NCBI RefSeq assembly: GCF_032854445.1
Contig: NC_088295.1
Location: 15,239,385-15,303,384, forward strand
Direction of reading: 5' to 3'
From: Liolophura sinensis
Taxonomy: Eukaryota > Mollusca > Polyplacophora > Chitonida > Chitonidae
DNA: 64,000 bases
The notes under the pieces were generated by a model. It was not told where the DNA came from. It saw only the letters and a list, made by a program, of their open reading frames with translations, and did no database searches. Within the stretch, counting starts at the first letter, position 1, and every line of letters begins with the position of its first letter. A program made the position numbers and the translations under genes. Positions 51,201-62,307 of the stretch are shown in pieces.

Positions 51201-54200
51201 CTGCCCACATGTATAATTATGTGTTGATCTGAATTGTGCCCGACACATACATATATCTAGGAAATAAGCTTTCTGCCCACTGCTAATGACAACAATGCTG
51301 TAGTAGTTGCTTCCATATCCTGAGAACTGGTCAGTCTACTTTAGTTTGATTATTTATAGCTAATCACAGTGACAAGTTGCCATGGCTTTACAGCAGAACA
51401 AAAAAAAACACGGGAGAGTTTACAAGACATCATAATGCATCACAAGATTTTCTACTGTTTGCTAAAGTACATTAGCTGCAGGCCCGAGACACATAACAAT
51501 AAAAAAACTCAGTGAGATCTATCACTGTGCCAAGGTAATTAAGTTTAATGTACATTCTGTCTTTATATACAGAGGAACCAGGTGCAAAAAAAACAGGAGA
51601 TAAATGTCAAGAAGAGTCACGACTGTAAACTGAACAAGTTGCTGACCACCCAGGTATGATCTGTTACCCTGATGCTAATTACTATGGTTTCGTCTGGATG
51701 TAAACCAGCCACGTCACAAGTGTCAGCTTTCAGAGAAGAACATAAAACTCTTCCAACACAGCTTTTGTGATCTTCTACAATGCCAGTATTTATGAGAAGA
51801 AACCCCACTCTTCACAGTGACTTTTTAAAAGAAAATGAAGCCTTGTTTGGTGTAATACTGAAAAAACCTAACAATACCTTCCGAACATGTATATACACGT
51901 CCACAGAAATAGGTATACGAACATGTTAGTGATGAGGGGTTATCTGTGTGATTCTGATTATAATCTCTCTAATATGGGGCCCTAAAACCATGTCATTTGC
52001 TACGGCATATGATCTCACACTGATCACACCTGACAGGTAATTACACCGACCAGTTGTGTGGTCAGCCTAAATGTACCATAGCAAATTCTCAACATGTCCA
52101 CACTTGCCTGATTGACACATGGCCACTGACTTAAGCCTCATCTACATTATTCATGACATCAGTACCAGTCTCCTCAGAATCTAAGTGAACCACATGGCTT
52201 TACACTTCAAGGTGATCAGTGTGTATTAACTGCATGTAATATCAGAACATATAATCCACTGTACTGTGATCGGGTAGGTGCAATTCACAGCTTATTCACA
52301 GTAGCCAGCCAATATGGAATAAACAATTTCTCTTTCCCTATATTGCACAGGAAGTGTTTCACTCAGATAACAAATCAAAAAGATAAAAATATCGTCCTCA
52401 CATGAAGATGTTACTGTTTTGTTCATACCTTCTTAATGAAAAATGGATTTTATCACTAAAACCAGATCCCACCGGATGGCCTACCTGACTCTGGCAAACT
52501 TAGTCTTCCGCCTCGACTGTCAAATGTGTTCCAGACCACTGCATCAATGTCCACATTACTGGGTAACTGTGATGTCACCTGGGACAGTCTATTAGCCACT
52601 TCACTCTCACCTCCAAGCAGTGGCCGGCTTTCTGAAGGCGATGCTTTCAGAGAAGCCTTGTCTTTAATAGTCAATTTTTCCACACTGTTTTTGAGATTGT
52701 GGCTAAGTGTGGGCTCAACAGGCACAGTTTTGCTGCCTTTTCCTAGGGTTCCCGAATGTCTGTTGGCTGGCGTCATGATTTCAGCGTAGGTGGGAAGGTT
52801 CTCCTTGGAGCTTAGGTGGTTGTTGTTGGGGCTATTAGGAGAGTCCAGAGAATTGTGATTCCGTACTGTAACCACTTGGGTGAGATCAGGCTGCACAGAA
52901 ACCATGTCTACAAACAACAAAACACAGCAAAACAAAATATAATCTACACACACTTTCTTCCTTGAGAAACAAATAAACATGTTTGTCTTAAGTTTTTTTC
53001 CCTCAAAAGAAAGAAATCTAATCTGCTTGAAGAAATCAATACTATACAAAATTGTACATTTCTGGTTTTCTTGGCAAATGATAGATAAATACATCAAGGT
53101 GTTGAGCCTTTTACGTAACATTTATTTGCCTCGAGTATTTGTATGGTGTGTCATGTGGGTCTAAGGGAGATGAGGGGAGTTTGGGGGGGGGGGGGGTGCG
53201 TGTTACCACTGAGGCTTATGTCCTCCGCCTAGCTCAACACCTGACGGCAGCGCAATTCAATCTGCCCATATGTGGGCTCTAAGGTGGGTTTACTTCCTCT
53301 CCAACTGTTAATTAGCTGATGGTGATAGGTGCTGCGGTGGTTCACTACACGATACCTGACGCTGCATAATGTCCCTCCCAAACCACAACCTCTAATCCAC
53401 CAGTCGCCCCAGCTTGCGCTCATTAGCTTTCCCTACTTGTTACATACCCCGAATTTACTTAACTAGTGTGTTGTATTCATAGGCTTCCTGTTAACCATAA
53501 ACACATTCCCTGGCCCCAAATTTGTCATGGATCTAGCCCCTTAATAAGGTGTTTGTGACTATCTCTGAAGTAAGGAAATCTTACTTATCTTTCTGTACAT
53601 TTCTTTTTATAAATGAAGTTGGAAGTTTGAGAGTGACAATTATGCAGATGGAGGTATTGTTTGACAGAAACCTCAAACCCTGGCATTTTGATTTGACTTT
53701 TGGAAGTTACAGTCAGTTGCTTGTGTCACTGTCAAGGAATGTACAGAATTCTGGGACAACACAGAGCGCAAAGGACAGTTTATAGTTGTCATTGTGACCA
53801 TGTGCTACACATTATCCTGTATCCCATCTTACTGCGTGTAAATCAACACACACGATTCAGAATAGCAATTTGACTAACCAGGAACTTCAGCTTCTTGAAG
53901 TCCTACGACATGTTATTAGACACAATTCTAAGTGAACAGATTATATCCAATTCTCACACTTAGATGTACACACTACAATGTGTATGTTCAACTACTGCCT
54001 ATTCCATGATAAAGAGGAAATAATAAGAAACCTTTCATTTCAACAAGATAAATAACATTCACTGGGCAAAGCTCTACCATCTGTTATCTGTTCTATATAC
54101 ACATCGGAATTTAATGGTTAACCTAATCCATAGCTTTACCTATCCTTGTCACCTTGATATACCTGGTTAAGTTTATGATGTTTGTTGTGGGCTTTATTGT

Positions 54201-57200
54201 CCTCATGCTGTGGCTTACATTAACCCACCTCAGCATGAAACACTTCAACAGGATTAACTTCAAGAGCTGTTTGTTTTACTCCACTTGTTCTCATTTCCAC
54301 CCCATCATGTTTCACTTTTGTTTCATTCCCTACAATGTTTCTTTTTTTCTTCTCCTCTCTGTTTTGCCCCACCTAGCACCCTCACCTTTCAGGCACAATG
54401 GGTAACCAAACAAATACGAGGACTGGGCATGTGGTAGTAATGTCAGGGAATAGAGGGGGATATGATATCCACCAAATGGGCCTGGTATGTGGGCCATGGT
54501 GCACACCAGGCAAACTATGCGGGCTGACCAGAAACACTGGTATTTGTGACACTGCACTGACCTTGCGTTTGTTTATTCACTTTCTTCATTTCGCTGTCCA
54601 GTGGTGGGAGATGGGACTCTGTGAAAATGGAATATTGAAAAGTAATATGTTAGTGTCATGGTTTTATCACTGATCTGTCATCTTTCCTCAGCCTGGCTGT
54701 CTATCATGGTCAGTGGACGTGACTGAGCCAGAATCCGCCTCACATCAGAGTAACACCGGATAGTCATGTCCAAACTCCCCACTGGTCCCCGGCTACCTCC
54801 TACCACCATGTTGGACCCTCCAGCCATCCCCTGGTCATCACAGCAGGGAATTGACTCAAAGCTAAGGACTCTATCTTAAACCTGCCTACAATAATTCTGA
54901 TAAATGACTTTATGAAACTCTATTTCCCAGGATTAGATATGGTGGTAGATAACCTCCAACAGATATCTGTATGATAAGTCCCTTGCTTTCCCCTGCCCAT
55001 AAACCATCCTCTGAAAACCCACACTTCAATCTGAATGAAAGTGCTGACCAGCCCCATATTGCCCCACCCTCTCTTATCCATTTCTGTTAACAATCATACA
55101 CGGGTGCAAGGGTCAAGCATGGACATCATTTCCCAAGACAATTTTCTAAAAGCTTTTGTAATCCAGCATCTTGACAAAGCTGATTGCAAGTGATAGAACT
55201 CTGTGTCCATACACCTTTAAAGAGCACAGAAACATGAAGATAACTTAAGACCTATAGAAATTGAAGCAAAGCACTGCTTCCTAAATGTTCTTTCACTTTG
55301 TCTTCCTTAATGTCCAACTAGAATGGAGAAGATGACACCACAGACCTGCCAGGGGTACAAAAGGTACATTATATTCAACCAAGAAACTTGGTATGGTTTT
55401 ACTTGGTATGACTTTGGTATTATGATTATATTCATCATTTACAAACTTGCACAGACATGTACACATATATGTAACATTTACATACCAATTCATGTAGGTT
55501 ACTACTGAACTTGTTATCTTAGGTAGGACAGCTATCATAAATAGCTACAGGCCTCTACAATGTAATGCCTGAAACCAGAACATGTAACTGTTTGTCATTA
55601 CTTTCATCCAGTCGACGAACTGTGAATATTAACTATTAAAGTGAGGGAGGTTTTGGTGTCAGAAGTGGGATAAGGTTCACTTTCCTTCCAGTGATGGACA
55701 TGGTTTAGTTATTGATTGTTGCTGGCAATCCATCACTTCAGCCTCTCCCTCACAATCAGCGCCAGCTAACCAGTAAACACAAACACTTGATCTCCACATG
55801 GAGCTAGTGTCATTTGAAGCCCCATTAGATCAGCTGATGCTGTGCTTAAACAGAACATGCCAAATTCGAAGTGAAACAACTCATCAACTGTTTTTTTTCC
55901 CCTGCAGGCAATTTATTACTCCCTCAAGTTTCACAGTTATGGTACTACAAGACTGGAAAAGGCGATATCGCTATGACCCCAATTAAAGCCTGTTTGGGTA
56001 ATTGTGTTCGAAATTGAAATTACCTCCTTTATAAACAATGGTTCTCAAGTAGAGGACAAGCCGTTTGTTCATCAATTAACCCAGCTGCCCTCTATTTCAT
56101 TTCTGCCTTACCCTTGTGGGTAGATGAGTTGAGGCTGTGGGTTAGAGGCACTCTGCCTAACTCTCCTACCTAATCAACACTCTCCTTGCTCAGACAATTC
56201 TACAGGCTATGACACATTACACAATTAATTCATACCATCACAAACACACTTACATATTTAATTGCATTATCACACTTCACTGGATATAATTTAAATGCTT
56301 GGCCTTCAAAAGATTAATCCTTGCCAAAGCAAACACTACGTCTTGCTATTAGGCCTTAGAACTAGATGTCAACAATCAACTGCTCAAACAGATCTTGAGC
56401 ACTGCTATTTCCATACATAACAATATCAGCAGACATCAGGGGCCTCATGCACACGCATGTTCAGCTGCAACGTAGGTACTAATTTTTGCAGTCAAAACAC
56501 AATCAATCAAGAAAACACAACATTTTCAGATACATGAATAGTTTTCCTACTGACTGCAATGAAAAAGAAAATGTTCCACCTTGCTAAAATTAGGTTTCTA
56601 AAAGCAATAATTCAAATTAATGGAAAATGAATTGAAGATACATGGCAAAATAACAATTAAGGAAACAATCTCCGTGAAGAAATGCATATTCCTGGAACAG
56701 ACTGATTCATACCATACATACTGGCATTCAGACAGTTTCTGGTGGGGAATAAAAGAGTTCATTTCAGTGTGGCTTTAGAGGTCCACATACCAAGTAGAGT
56801 TTGTCACTGAGAGCAGACACAAGCTACACAACAGACCCCCTAAAACCACTGATGGCCTATATAGATAAAACACAGCAGAATACCATCAGGTGAAACCAAC
56901 TCAACAGTCACATCCAACTGATCTTCTTACAAACTAAACTATCAACTTCAATGACCCATGGTAGCAAACAACAGGCTGTGTGGGTAGAAATGTCAAATCA
57001 ACAGAATTTCCCTTAGCTTTACAGCCGCAATCCAGCCAGAACTGAGCAAAGTAGAATCCAGTACAGCCCGAGGCTAAGTGATGTCTACCATAAGAATGTC
57101 AGTATGGTTTTACCTGACCCCACAAACACAGGTTTCTCAGATACCTCATGTCTGACCAAAATAATACAGAACCTGGCAGATGAAAACAAACAAGACTAAT

Positions 57201-60200
57201 GGGTAGGTTTCACAACTTTGCCATTCATACCAGAAGCAATGTTGCCAACTAGTGATTTACAGACCAGACCACCTGTGTTACTCCTATAGGTACCGTAGTT
57301 GTATTTTCTCAGACAACACAGGTGTTATGCAAAAATACTCTCTGATCACTGTTAAGTCCTTCAAAAATTTAACAAGAAAAAGTTCTTCTTGATTTTTTGG
57401 AAGCAAAAGCAGAGTTTATATGTCTAGCTGAAAATCAAACAGAATTCAAAGGAAGTATCAAAATACTACAATGTCTGGTTTCAGCACGATAGTTCATTTC
57501 GGTAGATACTATAAAGTTAGGTTACATAACGATAGATACAAGCAAGAGCAAATAAGCTTAAGACTTGTGCTTTTTTTTTCTCTCTTTTCCTCACAGAAGA
57601 GGGCTTTATGAAAAAAAGTCTTAAGGACCTTAATCAGTACCATATGGTGGCTACTGGAAGAGTTAAGTTCTGTTTGCTCTCTCCACAAGTACCCATTGAC
57701 TTCAGCAGAAGTCTTCTATTAGAGGCTCAGTGTCTGACCATGCAGAAAACAAAGAAAAGGTTCCTAAAACAAGGAAAGGTAGGCTGGGGAACCATTAACA
57801 TTTCCTAAACAGCTTAAATAGGCCAATGTCAAGAAGGCCTGTCCGCTCTGCACATGACGCCCCTGTAAACAGTGAGATTATTGTAGAGGTGGAGACATCG
57901 CTCCACGCCATCAACAACCACATGCAAGGTTTTCTCCATGCGCTCCTATTTTTACTAACAGCAGTTTCCTACATTTCCTGTCACTTAATCAGAATCTTCT
58001 GGCCTGCATCCAGTCAGGAATAACCCACCACCAAGAACAATAGGAAAGCTTTTCAATAATAAATAGCCCATGTGCGTGGCTAATTCAGCTGCTTACTCAA
58101 TATGATCTACCAAGGAAAGAAAATGCAGTTGTAACAGCAGTGCCATTACAGCACCCATATACAGTGATGGAAAAGGTAAGATTTTAATGTGAGACAGAAG
58201 GAAACTCAATACAGAAAGACTTTCTGCTGAATTATGTCCACAGAAACTGAGAAACAGTAATAGCAGAATGCATTTGGCAGATATTTCAGTGCGAGTACAT
58301 GTACAAAGCAGACATTATGAGGGAAGGGGATTGGACAGAAGGGGGTAGAAGATGTGAACACATGGTGTGTATCACAGCCTTCTCTCTTTATCCAAAAATG
58401 ACAGCCTCTCACATGGTCTGAGTAAGCTAGCATTTATAAACTACACCTCTGTTACACTCAGTGATGGTGGCCAGAGAAAAGGGGGAGAGAAAGGCAGTGA
58501 TAGTTTCACCCATGTGTTTTGAGGAGACACATGTGTGCAGATTTATTTCTCTATTTATTTGATTGGTGTTTTACGCTGTACTCAAAGAGTCGGGGGGGGG
58601 GGGGGTGTGGGGGGGGGGGGGGACCCCGCTACCATCTGCAGGTTGGTGACAGATCTTCGCATGTATAGCCAGAGGGGAAGCCAGCATGGGCTGGACTTGA
58701 ACTCACAGCGACCACATTGATGAGAGGCTCCTAGGTCATTATGTTGCACTAATGCGCTTACCGACTGAGGCCCCTTGTGTTTGTAGAGGCAGTCACCTCA
58801 ACACCATATCACATATTCCTTTCACTTAAATCAAACCAAAGTGATACACCAATTCTAAAACCCATACCAATATCAGGGGTTCATAAACATCTGGCAGAGT
58901 CGGTATTCGGTTCATCGATTGAATCAAAAACTCCATACCTGGTTGTATTTATTCAATTTGAGGTTGTTTTTTTTTGGGAAAAAAATATTCAAAATTTTAT
59001 ATGAACTCAACATGAACATATCCAAAGTTTCGCAAAGCAACCAGTTTGTGTTACGAGTTATATCCCGTTTATAGAAATCTTCATGAACCTCTAGATTAGA
59101 TTTAAGAAGGTAATTTTTTTTTTATAAAATCAAACATGACACAAAGTAAGCTTCTCGGTCTCTGCCAAATCAGTCCTCACGAATAATTTGACCTACTTCA
59201 TCTTCCAATCCTTCGGGTTTTTGACATCAAAGCCTGGACTCTGTGATGTGTGGTTTTAATTTTGACATTCTCTAACTTTTCTGAAATGTATCAGGTAAAG
59301 CTTTCAGACTGGGGCTTTCTAAAGCTTTCCCCTCAACAAGTTTGAACCTAGAGTGGTATTCTTCAGCCAATTGTCACCTCTTCCCAAAACCAACAGGTCT
59401 TTATAACCATATTTATTTTTTTTCCCTCTGCTGTACTTGTTGACTTGACAGAGTGAGTGGGCTTGTGAGCAGGGGATCCCAGATAGCTGTGTGTTATTGC
59501 CCTGGTGGGAGGGATACCCAAGGCTTTCTCCTCTAACTCTGGGATATTGGGACACACTTATCTGGCTAATGGGAAGCTGTTTTGGTCCAGAGAGTTTTAA
59601 TGACTGGCCCTGACAAGTGTTAATGTATGTTTGTTATCACTCCCACTGACCCACACCACCCCAGCCCCACCACTAACCTCTTTCTCATGTACACCTTGCC
59701 CACAATTTAACAAGTCAAGTGCATCTGGTCCACGGTCAGGACCTCATCCCTGAAACATGCCAACATTCTGCAGTACCCAATTCAAACCCATGTCCCATGT
59801 ACTGCCTTCTGATCTGTTCTCAACTCCCAGTCCTTCACAACTTCTGCCTTAGACACAGAATACCATGACCTGCTGTTATTGCAATATCTCACTCTTCAGT
59901 ACCCAAATTCTACAAGAAGCTACTGATGATTTCTCCACAGAAACTGGCTTGCCTCACCATTAACTTGTCTAGTCTAGTCAACAATACTGCTCTGTGATGA
60001 AAACGTACATCAGGGCCATTTTCATGGCCATGGAATTACTGAAGCCAAGTGGAAAACTCAGTTACCCTGTGCCATAAGTTACAAAACTGACTCGTAATGA
60101 TATCAAATTGTAGGGAATTAGTACAGGGATTGGTGACTCAATAATGTTCTTCTTCTTCCTGACATGTCTCCAGTTTCGCATGGACCATGTACTGATGAAG

Positions 60201-60463
60201 ACATCTGTTCTTGACTGCCATCACTCAGCTTCACACAACACATGGCCTTGTCAGCCCCTGGAGGACAGGATAGTCCAGTGTTTGTATACTGCAAGACATG
60301 TTCAAATGGTCTATTTGGGCATATGTTCATGTTAAGATTGGTCAGAGAACCCTTACTCTGATCTCTATCTTACAGACTGCTCCATCATGGAAGTTATGGG
60401 ACAGTTGGACAGCTAATGGACATGGCTCTAAACAAGCTCACTGTCAGTCTGTCAGACCTAATG

Positions 60464-60494
<31 letters not shown>

Positions 60495-62307
60495 TGGGGG
60501 GGGGGGGGGGGCGCTGTACAGGTCTAAAGTAGACACCATTTCCTGGGGGTAAGTTTGTTGTATTGTGAATGTTATGTTAGCAGGCCTTACACATAATCTG
60601 TTTTAATCTGGTCTTGTAGTGGAACTGTATGCTTGGTGACCACATACTGTTTTAATCCACCGCAATGCTGCATATCAGGACCAGTCATGTACGTTACTGT
60701 TAGAATTGTATGTCTGTAAACCTTGTTAAAACTTGTTTGTTACTATGCAGTATGTTTTTGTATAAAAATGTACTGTCACTTGTAAAAGGGTACCCAGAGC
60801 CCCGGAACCACCGACTCTGCAATACAACTGTGCCATAGCTGAAGTTACACCAGCTAGTGTGAATCTGTCTAATTTATATGTGCATGTTTTCCTATCGTTC
60901 ATAAAGTGTCCAGTACATAAGTAAATCCTGCCTTGAGTGTTCCTGATTACAAATTGTGACCCGCATCACAATAAGTTTGAGGGTGGGTGTTTAACTTTTC
61001 ATGGTCTGCTCCTCCTTTACATTAACACCTAGTCTTGGAGACATCAAAGTCCATGGGTACATGCAAAAGCACACTGCCCTCTCCATCAGACCTGCCTTGA
61101 CTAAGCATCTGACTTGGAGTGGTCAGCTGAGAAGCAGGGAGAAGCTAGGCATGTGTGAGGCATTCCATCCACATTGTCCCACACTTACCACAGCACCCGC
61201 CCTGTCCACTGGGCTAAGTGGTGAGCACACAACAAACTAAATGTTTACTCAACAGGTCAAAGAAGCCTCATTCATCATTCTGGTAGACTGTCACCAGGCT
61301 TCCCCTCCCCCCACCTAATGAAGGAGTCACCAGTTACCCCTCTACCATTCTATGAAATTCTCCTTTCATCCAGCCACTTCATTTCCCCACCCCTACCCAT
61401 CCTGTCCACAGATCCACCAGGATATACATGGATCTGCTACCCAAAGTTGACCATGGACAAGTGCCATCTGTCTGTTTACCATCTTCACCACAACAGCTGG
61501 TTCCAATCCCCAGGTGTCACCCTTGAACATCCCTAAGGATTTGATTAGACCAGAAAACTTGTCTCTCCCAATTAAACCACCCCCAAACAATGTTGGTAAT
61601 TTCATAAAACTATTCCCTGCAGACAGGGTACATTTCTTCTCTGTTAAGTCACCAGAGACATGGGCAGCAATTCCTGACTCCTCCTTTATCCCCTCCCAGA
61701 AGGAAGAGCTCAGAGCTCAGCATGAAACCAGGAGATCAGGTGTCCTAACTGTGTCATTTATCATCACTAGATGACAGAATCCTTTTACATCCTTTAAATG
61801 AGGCAATACACAAATTAAAACATTTCACTTTGCAATCAGTGACAAGACAAAACATCTGAGCCCAGTTAAAAAAACAACGATTAAAACAAAATGAAAAGAG
61901 TCCCTCTGACCATGATAACATAACCAAGGCAAGATAGCATTACTGATTATATCCAATAAATGTGTATCAAAGAGTAAGGATTCCATAGTGAAATCAGATG
62001 TTTTCTTTTTAAAGCAAACAACATGCCTCTGTTATAAGGCCATAAAAAACTTAAAAAATTGAACATGGAGAGTGAATCCTTTGGTGAAAAGCTTATTGAG
62101 AACAGTGAGAAAGTTAACATATAGAGATTTTGTTCAGGTAAGCTGTCTCACCTGAGTTAGGGAGGTCCATGTCGTACACACCTGGCTGATGATAGTGTTT
62201 CCTCCTCACTAAGAAGATGATAATGACGACTGCTGTAACCAAGACAGCAAAGGCCACACAAAGACCCACATACAATGCGATGTTCTCCACATCATCCTTC
62301 TTACTGG
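44258..62307 (-). CDS. UNC5: Netrin receptor UNC5, 3' portion (transmembrane to death domain), 5' end outside window
   Basis: UNC5 is a single-pass receptor for netrin in repulsive guidance and also acts as a dependence receptor. Minus-strand exons in transcript order: 62152-62307, 54562-54618 (probable cassette), 52485-52907, 50336-50443, 49986-50152, 49311-49547, 48746-48892, 45751-45921, 45181-45299, 44775-44876, 44258-44429. All phases join, giving 618 codons plus a partial first one. The order is transmembrane helix, linker, ZU5, UPA, death domain, then stop after ...EKDMGAWL. Strong family blocks are FCGP, YNIRVYVIEDTQDALE, EIPFRHIWSGNQNNLHCSF, ARGNDWRMLAQAL and YINYFATKTSPT..ILDLWEA. 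The Ig and TSP1 exons lie beyond 64000. The start of exon 50336-50443 could alternatively be a few bases in. I cannot tell which vertebrate paralogue it is closest to; one UNC5 is usual in invertebrates. Confidence 0.96.
45751..45921 (-). CDS. UNC5: UNC5 UPA exon 3
   Basis: 57 codons that start EIPFRHIWSGNQNNLHCSFS and end ITSCLKD. They complete UPA. The acceptor (TCTGTTGCAG) sits only about 17 nt from the end of an 80-bp tandem array in the upstream intron. Donor GAT|GTAAAT. Confidence 0.95.
45939..46420 (-). repeat. 80/81-bp tandem array in UNC5 intron, six copies
   Basis: The landmark ATCATTTACCAATCATTTCT starts at 45941, 46021, 46101, 46182, 46262 and 46343. Units alternate TTTAGAAAG and TTTAGAAG ends, and CACAG with CATAG, so a 161-bp dimer was probably duplicated. 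Each unit has two ACCAATC words. The nearest copy ends 17 nt from the splice acceptor of exon 45751-45921. Confidence 0.95.
46425..48740 (-). other. UNC5 intron, no exon recognised
   Basis: It includes a minus frame of 97 aa (47449-47742) that matches no UNC5 region and has no convincing splice sites, and a C run at 48229-48240. Confidence 0.5.
48746..48892 (-). CDS. UNC5: UNC5 UPA exon 2
   Basis: 49 codons with the UPA blocks QVERKLGGRVLDKPKQILF, NNLCLTIEEL and WRSKLAANYQ, ending just before EIPF in the next exon. It has phase 0 at both ends, with acceptor TTTTCAG and donor CAG|GTGAGT. Confidence 0.95.
49311..49547 (-). CDS. UNC5: UNC5 exon: end of ZU5 and start of UPA
   Basis: It begins KTVTLGQETINTPLYAQLD and continues CHIMTEQLQRYAVIGQS (ZU5 end). 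UPA then starts with KVLRLAAFAPATPPS and MDYNIRVYVIEDTQDALE. It has phase 0 on both sides. Confidence 0.95.
49986..50443 (-). CDS. UNC5: UNC5 ZU5-domain exons (two)
   Basis: Exon 50336-50443 encodes GVCLTIPEGAIRRGHSEEIF and MALCRDDKDRPKLT. Exon 49986-50152 encodes DKQTILSPIVFCGPTSAVF, KKPVVLSIQHCASM and ends PPQWQ. These match the ZU5 core (IPxGAI, SPxVxCGP, PVxLxxxHCA). The 183-nt intron between them is phase 1. Confidence 0.94.
50444..52484 (-). other. UNC5 intron, no exon recognised
   Basis: AT-rich intron of about 2 kb between the linker exon and the first full ZU5 exon; nothing else was identified. Confidence 0.5.
52485..52907 (-). CDS. UNC5: UNC5 cytoplasmic linker exon and start of ZU5
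   Basis: It starts MVSVQPDLTQVVTV. A Ser/Asn/Pro-rich, probably disordered linker follows, then the ZU5 entry FDSRGGRLSLPES. VDIDA, a caspase-6-like word, occurs just before VVWNTFDSRGG. The true acceptor is GTTTGTAG|AC; the upstream continuation of the open frame is intron. Confidence 0.9.
53183..53196 (+). repeat. Poly-G run
   Basis: A G homopolymer of about 14 in an UNC5 intron; the transcript carries poly-C. Confidence 0.9.
54562..54618 (-). CDS. UNC5: UNC5 57-nt symmetric cassette exon (candidate)
   Basis: The acceptor (CTTTTCAATATTCCATTTTC then ACAG) and donor (CAAG|GTCAGT) are both good. The 57 nt start and end in phase 1, matching the exons on either side. Only the required frame is open; the other two contain stops. 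It would add 19 residues (E/SHLPPLDSEMKKVNKQTQ/D, counting the split codon) between the transmembrane helix and ZU5 linker. Skipping keeps the frame, as expected of an alternative exon. Inferred from splice grammar only. Confidence 0.7.
58540..58775 (-). mobile_element. tRNA-derived SINE, family 1, with G-run insertion, in UNC5 intron
   Basis: Minus orientation. The tail (TTTGATTGGTGTTTTACGCT), body (TGCAGGTTGGTGACAGATC, GCCAGCATGGGCTGGACTTG) and head (GAACTCACAGCGACCACATT, ACCGACTGAGGCCCC) are all present. The stretch normally holding the CCGCCGTCG region is replaced by an expanded G tract. Same sense as UNC5. Confidence 0.88.
60470..60511 (+). repeat. (TG)n followed by (G)n
   Basis: About 10 TG units run into about 17 G. 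It could form Z-DNA or G-quadruplex. Length may vary. Confidence 0.92.
62152..62307 (-). CDS. UNC5: UNC5 transmembrane exon
   Basis: It encodes a short acidic extracellular stalk (SKKDDVEN) and a hydrophobic helix of about 24 residues (IALYVGLCVAFAV...IIIFLV). The stop-transfer RRKH and the juxtamembrane HYHQPGVYDMDLPNS follow. It begins and ends in phase 1 (acceptor TTTTCAG, donor TCAG|GTGAGA). Y-D-M-D lies where vertebrate UNC5B has its DxTDITD juxtamembrane region. Confidence 0.93.

Larger units (their letters stand above)
54619..62151 (-). other. Large UNC5 intron (7.5 kb)
   Basis: It lies between the transmembrane exon and the cassette exon. It holds one SINE (58.5 kb), G runs at 58591-58621 and a (TG)n(G)n tract at 60470-60511. 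No further in-phase exon was found by eye. Confidence 0.5.

Noticed and set aside
52908..53121. N-terminal extension of the minus frame at 52456-53121
   Set aside because: The conserved exon begins after GTTTGTAG at 52907. The extension is A/T-rich intron sequence.
57110..57160. Possible small UNC5 exon with acceptor GGTCAG and donor CAG|GTAAAA
   Set aside because: It would begin in phase 1 and end in phase 0, breaking the frame into the next exon.
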